This document shows positions 28,890 to 38,743 of a stretch of DNA of 64,000 nt, piece by piece. Both the position numbers and the translations under genes were made by a program. Under the pieces are notes generated by a model. The model was given only the letters and a program-made list of their open reading frames with translations, had not been told where the DNA came from and did no database searches. Position 1 is the stretch's first letter, and each line of letters begins with the position of its first letter. Source of the stretch: Stenotrophomonas sp. BIGb0135. GTDB taxonomy: Bacteria; Pseudomonadota; Gammaproteobacteria; Xanthomonadales; Xanthomonadaceae. The stretch covers positions 62,001 to 126,000 of the forward strand of contig NZ_JANUDX010000011.1 of NCBI RefSeq assembly GCF_024810105.1, read 5' to 3'.

Positions 28890-31661
28890 ATGAGCCGATT
28901 AGTCCTGATTGACGGGTCCAGTTACCTGTACCGCGCGTTCCACGCGCTTCCGCCGCTGACCAATGCCCACGGTGAACCCACCGGCGCGTTGTTCGGCGTG
29001 GTCAACATGCTGCGCGCCACCCTGAAGGAGCGCCCGGAATACGTGGCGTTCGTGGTCGATGCGCCCGGCAAGACCTTCCGCGACGACCTGTATGCCGATT
29101 ACAAGGCCAACCGCCCGCCGATGCCCGACGACCTGCGCCCGCAGATCGAGCCGATGTGCCGCATCGTCGAGGCGCTTGGCCTGAGCATCCTGCGCATTCC
29201 CGGCGTGGAAGCCGATGATGTGATCGGCACGCTGGCGCTGCAGGGCCACCAGGACGGCCTGCACGTCACCATCTCCACCGGCGACAAGGACTTCGCGCAG
29301 CTGGTGCGCCCGGGCATCGAACTGGTCAACACCATGAGCGGCAGCCGGATGGATTCGGATGCGGCGGTGATGGACAAGTTCGGCGTGCGCGCCGACCAGA
29401 TCGTCGACCTGCTGGCGCTGATGGGCGATGCGGTGGACAACGTGCCCGGCGTGGAGAAGTGCGGGCCCAAGACGGCCGCCAAGTGGCTGGCCGAGTACCA
29501 GCACCTGGACGGGGTGATGGCCGCCGCGCCCGGCATGAAGGGCAAGATCGGCGAGAACCTGCGCGCCGCGCTGGAGCGCCTGCCGCTCAACCGCGAGCTG
29601 GTGACCATCCGCACCGACGTGCCGCTGGACGCCAGCCCGCGCACGCTGGCCCTGCGCGACCCCGACGTGCCCGTGCTGGGCGAGCTGTACCTGCGCTACG
29701 GCTTCACCCAGGCGCTGAAGGAGCTGGGTGGCCCGGCAGCGGCGGCGGTGGCTGCCAGCGACGCCACGGTGAGCCTGCGTGGCACCGCGGCCGGCTACGC
29801 CCGCAGCGCCCTGGCCGAGGCCCCGGCGCCGCTCGATCCGGCACTCTCCGCGCCGGGTGACTACGAGATCGTGCTGACCACCGAGCAGCTGTCGGCCTGG
29901 GTGGAGCGCGCCGAAGCGGCCGAGCTGATCGCCTTCGACACCGAAACCGATGCGCTGGACGCGATGCGCGCCAACCTGGTGGGCATCAGCCTGGCGGTCG
30001 AGCCGGGCAGGGCGGCCTATATCCCGGTCGGCCACGACTATCCCGGCGCGCCGGCGCAGCTGCCGCGCGCGCAGGTGCTGGACGCGCTGCGCCCGGTGCT
30101 GGAGAACCCGGCCAGGAAGAAGCTCGGCCAGCACGGCAAGTACGACCTGCACGTGCTGCGCCGGCATGGCGTGGACGTGCAGGGCTACCACGACGACACC
30201 ATGCTCGAGAGCTTCGTGCTCAACTCCACCGCCACCCGCCACGACATGGATTCGCTGGCGATGCGCTACCTGGGGTACACCACGATCAAGTTCGAGGACG
30301 TGGCCGGCAAGGGCGCCAAGCAGATCCCGTTCTCGCAGGTGGGCCTGGACGAGGCGGCCCGCTACGCCGCCGAAGATGCCGACATCACCTTGCGCCTGCA
30401 CCGGGTGCTGCAGCCCCAGCTGCTGGCGATCCCGGCGCTGGATGGCGTATACCGCGGCATCGAGATGCCGCTGGTGCCGGTGCTGGCCCGGATCGAGGCC
30501 AACGGCGTGCACATCGACATGGCCGAGCTGCGCCGGCAGAGCCAGGACCTGAGCGTGCGCATGCTGGCGGCCCAGCAGAAGGCCACCGAGCTGGCCGGGC
30601 ACACCTTCAACCTGGATTCGCCCAAGCAGTTGCAGGCGGTGCTGTTCGACGAGCTGAAGCTGCCGGCACTGGTGAAGACCCCCAAGGGCCAGCCCAGCAC
30701 GAATGAAGAGGCGCTGGAGGCGATTGCCGAGCAGCACGAGCTGCCGCGGGTGATCCTGGAGTACCGCGGCCTGGCCAAGCTGCGCAGCACCTACACCGAC
30801 AAGCTGCCGGAGATGGTCAACCCGGACACCGGCCGGGTCCACACCAGCTACCACCAGTCCGGCGCGGCCACCGGCCGGCTGTCCTCCTCCGACCCGAACC
30901 TGCAGAACATCCCGATCCGCACCGAGGACGGCCGCCGCATCCGCCGCGCCTTCGTGGCCCCGCCGGGGCGCAAGATCCTGGCCTGCGACTACTCGCAGAT
31001 CGAGCTGCGGATCATGGCCCACCTGTCCGAGGACCCGGGCCTGGTACGTGCCTTCGAGCAGGGCGTGGACGTGCACCGCGCCACCGCCGCCGAGGTCTTC
31101 GGGCGGGCACTGGACGAGGTCACCCCCAACGAACGTCGCGCCGCCAAGGCGATCAACTTCGGCCTGATGTACGGCATGAGCGCGTTCGGCCTGGCCCGCA
31201 ACCTGGGCATCGACCGCGGCCAGGCCCAGGACTACGTGGCGCTGTACTTCAGCCGCTACCCGGGCGTGCGCGACTTCATGGAGCGCATGCGCCAGCAGGC
31301 GCGCGACCAGGGCTATGTGGAGACGCTGGAGGGCCGCCGTCTGTACCTGAACGACATTCACGCCCGCAACCAGGGCCTGCGGGCCGGCGCGGAGCGCGCC
31401 GCGATCAACGCCCCGATGCAGGGCACCGCGGCGGACATCATCAAGCGCGCCATGGTCAAGGTGGACGACTGGCTGCAGGGCCAGGCCGGGCAGGCCCGGA
31501 TGATCCTGCAGGTGCACGATGAACTGGTATTTGAAACCGAAAGCGAGTTTCTCGATACCTTGCGTTTGAATGTGGTCGAGCTGATGTCGTCATCGGTCCA
31601 GTTGCGGGTGCCGCTGGTGGTCGATGCGGGCGTTGGCGACAACTGGGATGAAGCGCATTGA
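28890..31661 (+). CDS. polA: DNA polymerase I
   Basis: A 923-residue family A polymerase with all three activities. The 5'-3' nuclease domain (1-290) starts LVLIDGSSYLYRAFHALPPL. The 3'-5' exonuclease domain has an intact DxE motif in IAFDTETDALD. The polymerase domain shows motif A CDYSQIELR with metal Asp at 700, motif B RRAAKAINFGLMYGMSAFG and motif C QVHDELVFE. It fills repair gaps and removes RNA primers. Its start follows a -10-like box by 7 bases. An sRNA gene follows. Confidence 0.97.
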   Translation: MSRLVLIDGSSYLYRAFHALPPLTNAHGEPTGALFGVVNMLRATLKERPEYVAFVVDAPGKTFRDDLYADYKANRPPMPDDLRPQIEPMCRIVEALGLSILRIPGVEADDVIGTLALQGHQDGLHVTISTGDKDFAQLVRPGIELVNTMSGSRMDSDAAVMDKFGVRADQIVDLLALMGDAVDNVPGVEKCGPKTAAKWLAEYQHLDGVMAAAPGMKGKIGENLRAALERLPLNRELVTIRTDVPLDASPRTLALRDPDVPVLGELYLRYGFTQALKELGGPAAAAVAASDATVSLRGTAAGYARSALAEAPAPLDPALSAPGDYEIVLTTEQLSAWVERAEAAELIAFDTETDALDAMRANLVGISLAVEPGRAAYIPVGHDYPGAPAQLPRAQVLDALRPVLENPARKKLGQHGKYDLHVLRRHGVDVQGYHDDTMLESFVLNSTATRHDMDSLAMRYLGYTTIKFEDVAGKGAKQIPFSQVGLDEAARYAAEDADITLRLHRVLQPQLLAIPALDGVYRGIEMPLVPVLARIEANGVHIDMAELRRQSQDLSVRMLAAQQKATELAGHTFNLDSPKQLQAVLFDELKLPALVKTPKGQPSTNEEALEAIAEQHELPRVILEYRGLAKLRSTYTDKLPEMVNPDTGRVHTSYHQSGAATGRLSSSDPNLQNIPIRTEDGRRIRRAFVAPPGRKILACDYSQIELRIMAHLSEDPGLVRAFEQGVDVHRATAAEVFGRALDEVTPNERRAAKAINFGLMYGMSAFGLARNLGIDRGQAQDYVALYFSRYPGVRDFMERMRQQARDQGYVETLEGRRLYLNDIHARNQGLRAGAERAAINAPMQGTAADIIKRAMVKVDDWLQGQAGQARMILQVHDELVFETESEFLDTLRLNVVELMSSSVQLRVPLVVDAGVGDNWDEAH

Positions 31662-31770
31662 GACGGAAATCACGGGGAAATGGCTGAATTGGTTCATTGG
31701 CGGTCGATTAACTGACTGTCGGATGAATGTTTCCCCTGTGGCGCTTTCATTAATTGGGCCCCTTCACGAA

Positions 31771-31798
31771 GTGTCAATGTTCGAGGTGCTTTTATAGA
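31771..31798 (+). promoter_or_regulatory. Predicted promoter of the sX13-like RNA
   Basis: GTGTCA (31771-31776) and TATAGA (31793-31798) with a 16-base spacer. Transcription would start near 31805, which gives an RNA of about 120 bases to the terminator. Confidence 0.5.
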
Positions 31799-31804
31799 CC
31801 TCGA

Positions 31805-31925
31805 CAGGCGCAACGCCTGTTGTGGATCTCTCCCATCCCCTGGAGCAGATCTCGGAACGGGGGCTCCTCCCCAAGCGCCCGTTCCCCGGCCCCGCTGACC
31901 TCCCCCTGGTCGGCGGGGCTTTTTA
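31805..31925 (+). ncRNA. sX13-like small RNA
   Basis: The gene-free stretch after polA folds into consecutive stem-loops with C-rich loops. Loop 1 is in GATCT...AGATC (about 31825-31852) with CATCCCC. Loop 2 is in GAACGGG/CCCGTTC (31855-31884) with CTCCCC. Loop 3 is the terminator with TCCCCCT. A leading short stem CAGGCG/CGCCTG lies at 31805-31819. Place (directly after polA), size (about 115-120) and three C-rich loops match sX13, a Xanthomonadaceae sRNA acting on G-rich mRNA sites. Recognised by synteny and structure, not alignment. Confidence 0.75.
31889..31924 (+). terminator. Terminator of the sX13-like RNA
   Basis: GCCCCGCTGACC (31889-31900) pairs with GGTCGGCGGGGC (31908-31919), 12 pairs with a single G-T, around TCCCCCT, followed by TTTTT. 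One of the strongest terminators in the window and far from any coding stop. Confidence 0.93.
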
Positions 31926-32033
31926 TTTGCGCCGTCGTAACCCCTGCGCGGCGCCCCGGATCAGAGCGCGCCGTGCCGATTGCCGTGGACCCTGCGGGCG
32001 GCCCATGCTGTGGGCTTGACCGGGGAGAGTCGC

Positions 32034-32510
32034 ATGAGCGATCTGTTTGCATTGGCCATGCCATGGTGGGAATTCATCCTGCGCGCGGTGGTGGTGTACG
32101 TGCTGGTACTGGGCATGGTGCGGTTGTCGGGCAAGCGCGCGCTGGGCCAGATCACGCCCTTCGACGTGCTGTTGATCGTGCTGCTGGGCAACGCGGTGCA
32201 GAACGCCCTGCTGGGCAAGGACACCTCGTTGGGCGGTGGCCTGCTGCTGGCGGCCACGCTGATCCTGCTCAACTACGGCGTGGGCTGGCTGAGCACGCGC
32301 AGCCGGCGCGTGGAAACGCTGGTCGAAGGCGAGCCGGTGCTGATCGCGCGCGATGGCAAGGTGCTCGACTCGGTGCTCCGGCGCGAAATGGTGACCCAGT
32401 CCGACCTCGACGCCGCGCTGCGCCAGCAGGGCTGCCTGTCGATCGACGACGTCGCCCTGGCGGTGCTGGAAATCAACGGCCACATCACCATCGTGCCGAA
32501 GAAGGCGTAG
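32034..32510 (+). CDS. DUF421 (YetF-like) membrane protein
   Basis: A 158-residue inner membrane protein. Three hydrophobic segments lie between residues 10 and 90, with RLSGKRALGQITPFDVLLIV between the first and second, typical of DUF421. The C-terminal 60 residues form the soluble YetF-type domain (LVEGEPVLIARDGKVLDSVL, SDLDAALRQQG). Function unknown. Start ATG 32034 has GGGGAGAG upstream. Probably monocistronic, between the sRNA terminator and the convergent hemF. Confidence 0.85.
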   Translation: MSDLFALAMPWWEFILRAVVVYVLVLGMVRLSGKRALGQITPFDVLLIVLLGNAVQNALLGKDTSLGGGLLLAATLILLNYGVGWLSTRSRRVETLVEGEPVLIARDGKVLDSVLRREMVTQSDLDAALRQQGCLSIDDVALAVLEINGHITIVPKKA

Positions 32511-32523
32511 ATCCGCAGAAGGC

Positions 32524-32546
32524 ATAGATCCACGCCGTGCGTGGAT
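32524..32546 (+). repeat. Single degenerate SMAG-type palindrome
   Basis: ATAGATCCACGCC, a short loop and GCGTGGAT form the hairpin; the head is ATAG instead of GTAG. It lies 14 bases after the DUF421 gene, between convergent genes. Confidence 0.55.
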
Positions 32547-32660
32547 GCCATCGTTCGGGACCGCAGCCACCCACGGGGGGGTTCTACCCGCCGGGACAAC
32601 CATCGACCGTATGCGCGTCCCCCATCGCTAACGCTACGGCCGCTGCGGTGCCGCGTTCGG

Positions 32661-33566
<906 letters not shown>

Positions 33567-33613
33567 TTACCGCAGGCCGCAGACGCGCACGGTTGGCGTG
33601 GCCGCCGCGGGCG

Positions 33614-35146
33614 TCACTCGCGGCGTGCAGCGTCTTCAGCGATCGCGCGCACCATCGCGCGAAGCGCCGGCCAGTCGCGCGTAGCGTCTACGTCACAGGC
33701 GGTATGGGCCACGCCGCCGGCGACGCAGATGGCCTTCAAGGCCGCCGGCACGGCCTCGTCACCGGTGTGTTCGAAGACCTCGGCAAGGCCCACGCAGCCT
33801 GCGCGCACGCCTGCGCTGCACAGCGCCGCGTAGTACGGCTGCGCGCCGCGCCAGTCGTCCGCGCGGACACGCGTGGTGGCGGCGATCCTGCAGCCCAGCA
33901 GCTGGCCGGCCTTGCAGCAGGCCTCCGCGCCGCCCGCGCGGTCCAGCGTGGGGCAGTCCAACGGCTGGACGATCTCCAGGAACGCCCGCGGTCCACTGCT
34001 GCAGGCGTCGGTGGCGCCGGGCCGGCGCGTGTAATGGGCAAAGCGGGTGCTGCCGTCCATGCCCACCAGGCTGCCGTCCTCGGTGGCCTGCAGCACGAAA
34101 TCGTCGCCGATGTCGCGTCGCAGGTGGATCCGCTCGTCCTGCACGCTCGCGCGCAGGCGGGTGGCGTAGCCGATCACCTGCACCACGCCGTCGTCACCGA
34201 AGCGAAGGCCCGACGGCAAGCCGGTTTCGGCCTGGTAGGTGCCACAGGGCAGGGTGGTGGTGGGCTGCGGCGACAACGCCGCCACCGACAGTCCGAGCAA
34301 CGGCGCGACCAGGCTGCAGGCCTGGGCCTGCGGCCGCTCGCTGCAGGCATGCTGCAGGGCCTGGCGTGCGTCCAGCAGCCGGCCGGCGTCCCACAGCGCC
34401 TGGGCCACGCTCTGGCAGAATTCCTCGCGCGGGTGCTGCCGGCACAGGTCCGCCAGCTCGACCAGCTGTGCAGCGGGCAGCGTGGCCTGCGGGGCGCGGC
34501 TCAGCCCGGTGAGCGCCTTGCCCATGATCTCGCCGGCCACCGTCTCAAGCAGGCGCATGCAGACCTCGGCATCGAAGACCTTGGCGGTCTCATCGCATTG
34601 CGCCGGTTTCTCGAAGGGCGGCGCCTGCTCCGGCGCGGCCTCGTTGGCCTGGCGCTCGTACAGCTCGATCAGGCGCTTGCAGGCCACCGGCACGTCCTCG
34701 CGACACCACTGCCGCAGCTGCGCGGGCTCGGCCTCCAGGAAGTCTTCCAGGCAGGCGACGGGATCGGCGCGACAGCTGCCCTCTTCAACCGCGTAGAAGG
34801 GCTTGCAGGCGGCGGCCGTGTCGCGCACGAAGTCGTGGTAACCGCCGGTCAGCGTGCGGTCGCCTTCGCCGAAGGACCAGTTTTCCATGTCTCCGGTGGC
34901 CAGGTTGACCATCCCCAGCACGTCTTCGCTGCGGGCCAGGCGCAGTTCCTCGGTGGGCGCATGGGGCGAGGTCAGGAAGCCATGCCCCTCGCTCTCGATG
35001 ATGAGCACGGCATTGCCGTCGTCCCGGGTGTAGCTGCCGCAGGCCATCGACTGGGCGCCGGCGGGAAGGCTGGCAGCGGCCAGGACGAGGACGGCCAGGG
35101 CGCGCCAGCCGGCAAAACGGCGGCGCGAGAAAACAGCAGGAGTCAC
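33614..35146 (-). CDS. Cysteine-rich secreted protein of unknown function
   Basis: A 510-residue protein starting at GTG. AAGGA lies 7 bases before that GTG, while an upstream ATG at 35203 has no such site, so GTG 35146 is preferred. A signal peptide ends near ASLPAGAQS. The mature protein is rich in spaced cysteines (about 25) in repeated helix-like blocks: CKRLIELYERQAN, CKAGQLLGCRIAATTRV, CSAGVRAGCVGLAEVF, reminiscent of Sel1/HcpA-like repeats but not clearly so. Periplasmic disulfide-bonded location is inferred. Function unknown. Confidence 0.7.
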   Translation of the reverse strand: MTPAVFSRRRFAGWRALAVLVLAAASLPAGAQSMACGSYTRDDGNAVLIIESEGHGFLTSPHAPTEELRLARSEDVLGMVNLATGDMENWSFGEGDRTLTGGYHDFVRDTAAACKPFYAVEEGSCRADPVACLEDFLEAEPAQLRQWCREDVPVACKRLIELYERQANEAAPEQAPPFEKPAQCDETAKVFDAEVCMRLLETVAGEIMGKALTGLSRAPQATLPAAQLVELADLCRQHPREEFCQSVAQALWDAGRLLDARQALQHACSERPQAQACSLVAPLLGLSVAALSPQPTTTLPCGTYQAETGLPSGLRFGDDGVVQVIGYATRLRASVQDERIHLRRDIGDDFVLQATEDGSLVGMDGSTRFAHYTRRPGATDACSSGPRAFLEIVQPLDCPTLDRAGGAEACCKAGQLLGCRIAATTRVRADDWRGAQPYYAALCSAGVRAGCVGLAEVFEHTGDEAVPAALKAICVAGGVAHTACDVDATRDWPALRAMVRAIAEDAARRE

Positions 35147-35218
35147 GACAGCATCCTTGAACGGAAAACGAGACGCGCCGGCCTCAGGCAGAGGCGCGGC
35201 CACGAACGCACGGGTGGC

Positions 35219-35818
35219 TCAGCGCTGGAACCACGCCGTCACGTCGGCGCGCAGCAGGCGCACCACCAGCCAGCCATGCAGGCCGGCGAAGGCGATCGAC
35301 GAGGTGACCGTGGTCACCAGGAAGGTCATGCGCTGGATCAGCAGTTCGTTGCGCAGGTCGCGCATCTCCACGCCGGCTGTCTCGCTGCCCAGATAGTCCA
35401 GCAGGTGGCGGAAGCCGTCATCGAGCACCCAGCTGCAGGCGAAGTTGAACAGCGCGGTCACCACCAGCAGCACGATGAACAGCCACAGCGCCCAGCGCTG
35501 GCGGTACAGCATGCCCCAGCAGGCCACCACGCCGGCCACGGAGACCAGCAGCATGGCCACGCAGAAGGCCACCGCGTTGGCACCCAGCCAGCGCAGCGAC
35601 GGCGCCAGCCAGGACAGGTCCTGGTCGTGCATGAGCTCCTGCAGCCAGCTCGCGCTGGACAGCGGTGCGGCGACCAGGGCGGCAGCCACCCAGCACACGG
35701 CCGAGACCACGCACAGGGCCAGCACCGACTTGGTCATCGGCGAGAGGAATTTCGGGGGTGCCAACGGATCGACCGCAGCGCGGGCGTTGGGCAGGGGCGG
35801 GGGAAGCAGCGATGACAT
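35219..35818 (-). CDS. Four-helix membrane protein of unknown function
   Basis: A 199-residue protein with a Pro-rich N-terminus (MSSLLPPPLPNARAAVDPLA) and membrane helices near 29-51, 80-103, 108-128 and 165-187. No family recognised. It is on the same strand, 72 bases ahead of the Cys-rich secreted protein, and the two may be co-transcribed. Confidence 0.68.
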   Translation of the reverse strand: MSSLLPPPLPNARAAVDPLAPPKFLSPMTKSVLALCVVSAVCWVAAALVAAPLSSASWLQELMHDQDLSWLAPSLRWLGANAVAFCVAMLLVSVAGVVACWGMLYRQRWALWLFIVLLVVTALFNFACSWVLDDGFRHLLDYLGSETAGVEMRDLRNELLIQRMTFLVTTVTSSIAFAGLHGWLVVRLLRADVTAWFQR

Positions 35819-35848
35819 CCGGTGTCCTGGTCGAGTCGGCGACAGGCG

Positions 35849-36268
35849 TCAGCCTGCCACCACCGCACGTGCGGCCGCGGGCAGGATATGGTCTTGGCTC
35901 AATGCTGCCAAGCGTCGTCCATGCGGCGGCTGCACCGGCACCCAGGCCAGTTCGGCGATTTCCGCGCGTGCCTGCGGCATGCCGTCGACCTGCACCAGCC
36001 ACGCCTGGGCCCGCACCCGACGGCCTGTTTCGTGCACTGCCCAGGCCTCGAAGCGCCCCAGCGGCACGGCGCTGGCCGCCTCCAGCCGCACGCCCAGTTC
36101 CTCGTCCAGCTCGCGGGCCAGGGTCTGCAGCGGTGCTTCGCCCGGTTCGGGCTTGCCACCGGGCTGGATGAAGGTATCCGAGCCCTGCTTGCGCACCACC
36201 AGCACGCGGCCGGTGGCGTCGCGGATGACCGCGGCGACGATCTCGATCGGCGCCGCGGCCTGGCTCAC
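35849..36268 (-). CDS. Nudix hydrolase
   Basis: A 139-residue single-domain Nudix protein. The Nudix box is complete: GGKPEPGEAPLQTLARELDE then ELG (consensus G-x5-E-x7-REUxEExGU, with LDEELGV). It should hydrolyse a nucleoside diphosphate derivative with Mg; the substrate is unknown. The start is GTG 36268, forming a GTGA overlap with the stop of the upstream S9 peptidase on the same strand. Alternative ATG at 36319 would lie inside the peptidase gene. Confidence 0.85.
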   Translation of the reverse strand: MSQAAAPIEIVAAVIRDATGRVLVVRKQGSDTFIQPGGKPEPGEAPLQTLARELDEELGVRLEAASAVPLGRFEAWAVHETGRRVRAQAWLVQVDGMPQARAEIAELAWVPVQPPHGRRLAALSQDHILPAAARAVVAG

Positions 36269-38631
36269 TTCAGGTTCTCGTTGAACAGCTTGAGGATGCG
36301 CTTGTACTGGTCCAGCCACGAGTCCGGACGCACGTAGCCGTGGCGTTCCAGCGGGTAGGGCGCGATGGACCAGTTGTCCTTGTGCAGCTCGATCAGCTTC
36401 TGGGTGAGGTTGACCGAGTCCTGGAAGAACACGTTGTCATCCATCATCCCGTGCGCGATCAGCAGGTGGTCCTGCAGGCCCTCGGCGTACTCGATCGGCG
36501 AGGAGGTGCGGTAGGCCTCGGGGTCGATGTCCGGGGTGTTGAGGATGTTGGCGGTGTAGCCGTGGTTGTACTGGTGCCAGTCCACCACCGGGCGCAGCGC
36601 GGCGCCGGCCTTGAACGTGCCCGGCGAGCGGAACAGCGCCATGAAGGTCATGAAGCCGCCGTAGGAACCGCCGTAGATGCCGGCGTGGGCACGGTCGCCC
36701 TGCCGGGTGGCCACCAGCCAGTCCAGGCCGTCCTTGTAATCCTCCAGCTCCGGGTGGCTCATGTTGCGGTAGATCGCCGTGCGCCAGTCGCGGCCGTAGC
36801 CCTCGCTGCCGCGGTAATCCATGTCCAGCACGATGTAGCCCTGCTGGACCAGCAGGTTGTGGAACATCTGCTCGCGGAAGTAGGCCGGGTAGCGCTGGTG
36901 CACGTTCTGCAGGTAGCCGGCGCCGTGCACGAACATGGCGATCGGGTACTGCTTGCCCGGTTCAGGGGTTTCCGGGCCGTAATACTTGGCCCAGACCACG
37001 CCGGCGCCATGCTTGGACGGCACCTGCACCAGCTTGGGCTGGATCCACTCGCGGGCCTTGAAGGCGGCGGTACGGGTATCGGTGAGGATCCTGGCCTGGC
37101 CGCCGCCGGTGGGCACCACCGCCAGCTGCGCCGGCAGGTAGGCGCCGGAGTAGCGGACCAGCAGCTGCTGGCCATCCGGCGACAGCGAGAAGTCTTCCAC
37201 GCCGTTGAGCGAGGTCAGCTCACGCACCTGCCTGCTGGCGTTGTCGACCGCGCACACTTCGTAGTCGCCCGGACTCTGCTGGTTGCACAGGAAGTAGAAA
37301 CCGCGGCCGTCGGCGCTGGGCACCGGCATCGAGGTTTCCCACTTGCCGCCGGTCAGCGCCTGCGGCTTGGCCGTGCCCTGCTGGGTGTAAAGGTGCGAAT
37401 AGCCCGATTCCTCCGACAGCAGCCACAGCGTGCGGTTGTCGTTGGACCAGCCGAAATCGTTGAAGCTCCAGTTGATCCAGGCCGCATCGGTGAGTCGGTG
37501 GCGGTTCTCCAGCCTGGCATTGGCCGGGCTGACGCTGGCGATCCAGCGGTCCTTGTTGTCGTTGGCGCGCAGCATGATCGCCGCCTGCTGGCCGTCGGCG
37601 CTCCAGCGGATCCCGGGCGCGCCAGGGCCGCCGAGCACTTCCACGGTGCGGTTGCCCTTCAGCGCGTCCTTGCCGGCGGCCTTGCGCAGCGACGCCAGCG
37701 GGTCGGTGGCGATGCCCGGCAGGCCGTCCAGCGACAGCGGCTTGACCGTGCCGCTCACCGCATCCACCAGCCACAGCGCGTGCGGCTCGGGGTCATTGCG
37801 GCCGACACGGGTGCGGGTGTCCTCGAATTCTTCGTAACCGGATTCGGTCACGTACTTGGGCATCTTGCCGCCGCGGCCTTCATCGAAGCTCTTGGGCTTG
37901 GTGACCACGATCAGGCTGCGGGTATCCGGGGACAGCACGCTGTCGACGATCTCCACCTCGGCGCCCAGGTACACCGGGCCCGGCGCACGGGTGCCGTCGG
38001 CGCGGCGCCAGCTGGCTTCCTGCGCCTTGAGCGCCTCGCGCTGGGCGCGGTCGTTGCGCAGGGTGGCCAGGGTGCGCAGCTGCTGGTCGCGCAGTACGTC
38101 GGCCTTGGGCGCGTCATCGGGGTTCTTCTCGGCCTTCAGGCTGGCCACCTGCTGCACGCCAGCGTTGGCAGTCCAGTGGAACCAGTTCTGGCCAGTGCGC
38201 CAGATCACCCCGCCGTCGCGGGCGAAATTGACGGCGCTGGATTTCTCCGAGCTGCGGGTCAGCTGGGTCAGCGCGCCGCTGCGCAGGTCGCGCACGAACA
38301 CATCGCCATTGCGGACGAACACCGCACGCTGGCGCGCGCTGTCGTAGACCGGACTGTCCACGTCGAGGGTGCCGCGCTGGTCATCGGCCACCTGCGCGGC
38401 CACGCCGCCGCTGAGCGGCTGGCGGAAGGTGTCACGGACCGGGCTGCCGGTGCGCTTGAGCTGGTACTCGACCTGCTGGCTGTTCCAGGACCACCAGGCG
38501 CTCTCGACCGGCGGACCGATCCAGTCCGGGTCGGCCATGGCCTGCTCGATGGTGATCGGCGTCGGCGCCGCGTGGGCAGTACCGCCGAGGGCGGCGAGCA
38601 GCAGCAGGGACAAGGGCAGCGTTCTGGGCAT
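36265..38631 (-). CDS. S9 family prolyl oligopeptidase (DPP IV-like)
   Basis: A 788-residue exported serine peptidase. Signal peptide PLSLLLLAALGGTAHA ends near residue 19. The N-terminal part is a DPP IV-type beta-propeller (repeats such as ADGRGFYFLCNQQSPGDYEV, SPDGQQLLVRYSGAY). The C-terminal alpha/beta-hydrolase has the nucleophile S656 in GGSYGGF, and the catalytic histidine H764 in LERHGYV. Full length. It removes or cleaves after Pro-containing positions in peptides in the periplasm. ATG 38631 is preferred to the GTG at 38643, since it starts the signal sequence. Coupled to the Nudix gene. Confidence 0.92.
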   Translation of the reverse strand: MPRTLPLSLLLLAALGGTAHAAPTPITIEQAMADPDWIGPPVESAWWSWNSQQVEYQLKRTGSPVRDTFRQPLSGGVAAQVADDQRGTLDVDSPVYDSARQRAVFVRNGDVFVRDLRSGALTQLTRSSEKSSAVNFARDGGVIWRTGQNWFHWTANAGVQQVASLKAEKNPDDAPKADVLRDQQLRTLATLRNDRAQREALKAQEASWRRADGTRAPGPVYLGAEVEIVDSVLSPDTRSLIVVTKPKSFDEGRGGKMPKYVTESGYEEFEDTRTRVGRNDPEPHALWLVDAVSGTVKPLSLDGLPGIATDPLASLRKAAGKDALKGNRTVEVLGGPGAPGIRWSADGQQAAIMLRANDNKDRWIASVSPANARLENRHRLTDAAWINWSFNDFGWSNDNRTLWLLSEESGYSHLYTQQGTAKPQALTGGKWETSMPVPSADGRGFYFLCNQQSPGDYEVCAVDNASRQVRELTSLNGVEDFSLSPDGQQLLVRYSGAYLPAQLAVVPTGGGQARILTDTRTAAFKAREWIQPKLVQVPSKHGAGVVWAKYYGPETPEPGKQYPIAMFVHGAGYLQNVHQRYPAYFREQMFHNLLVQQGYIVLDMDYRGSEGYGRDWRTAIYRNMSHPELEDYKDGLDWLVATRQGDRAHAGIYGGSYGGFMTFMALFRSPGTFKAGAALRPVVDWHQYNHGYTANILNTPDIDPEAYRTSSPIEYAEGLQDHLLIAHGMMDDNVFFQDSVNLTQKLIELHKDNWSIAPYPLERHGYVRPDSWLDQYKRILKLFNENLK

Positions 38632-38743
38632 TGCGGGCGGCACCGTAGTAGAAAACCCTGCAAGCGTAGCAGCCGCAAGGGCCGCGGGAAGGGGCCACAG
38701 GTCATGGGCGTGCGCTGGTGATCTGCGAGAGGCAAACGCGGCA

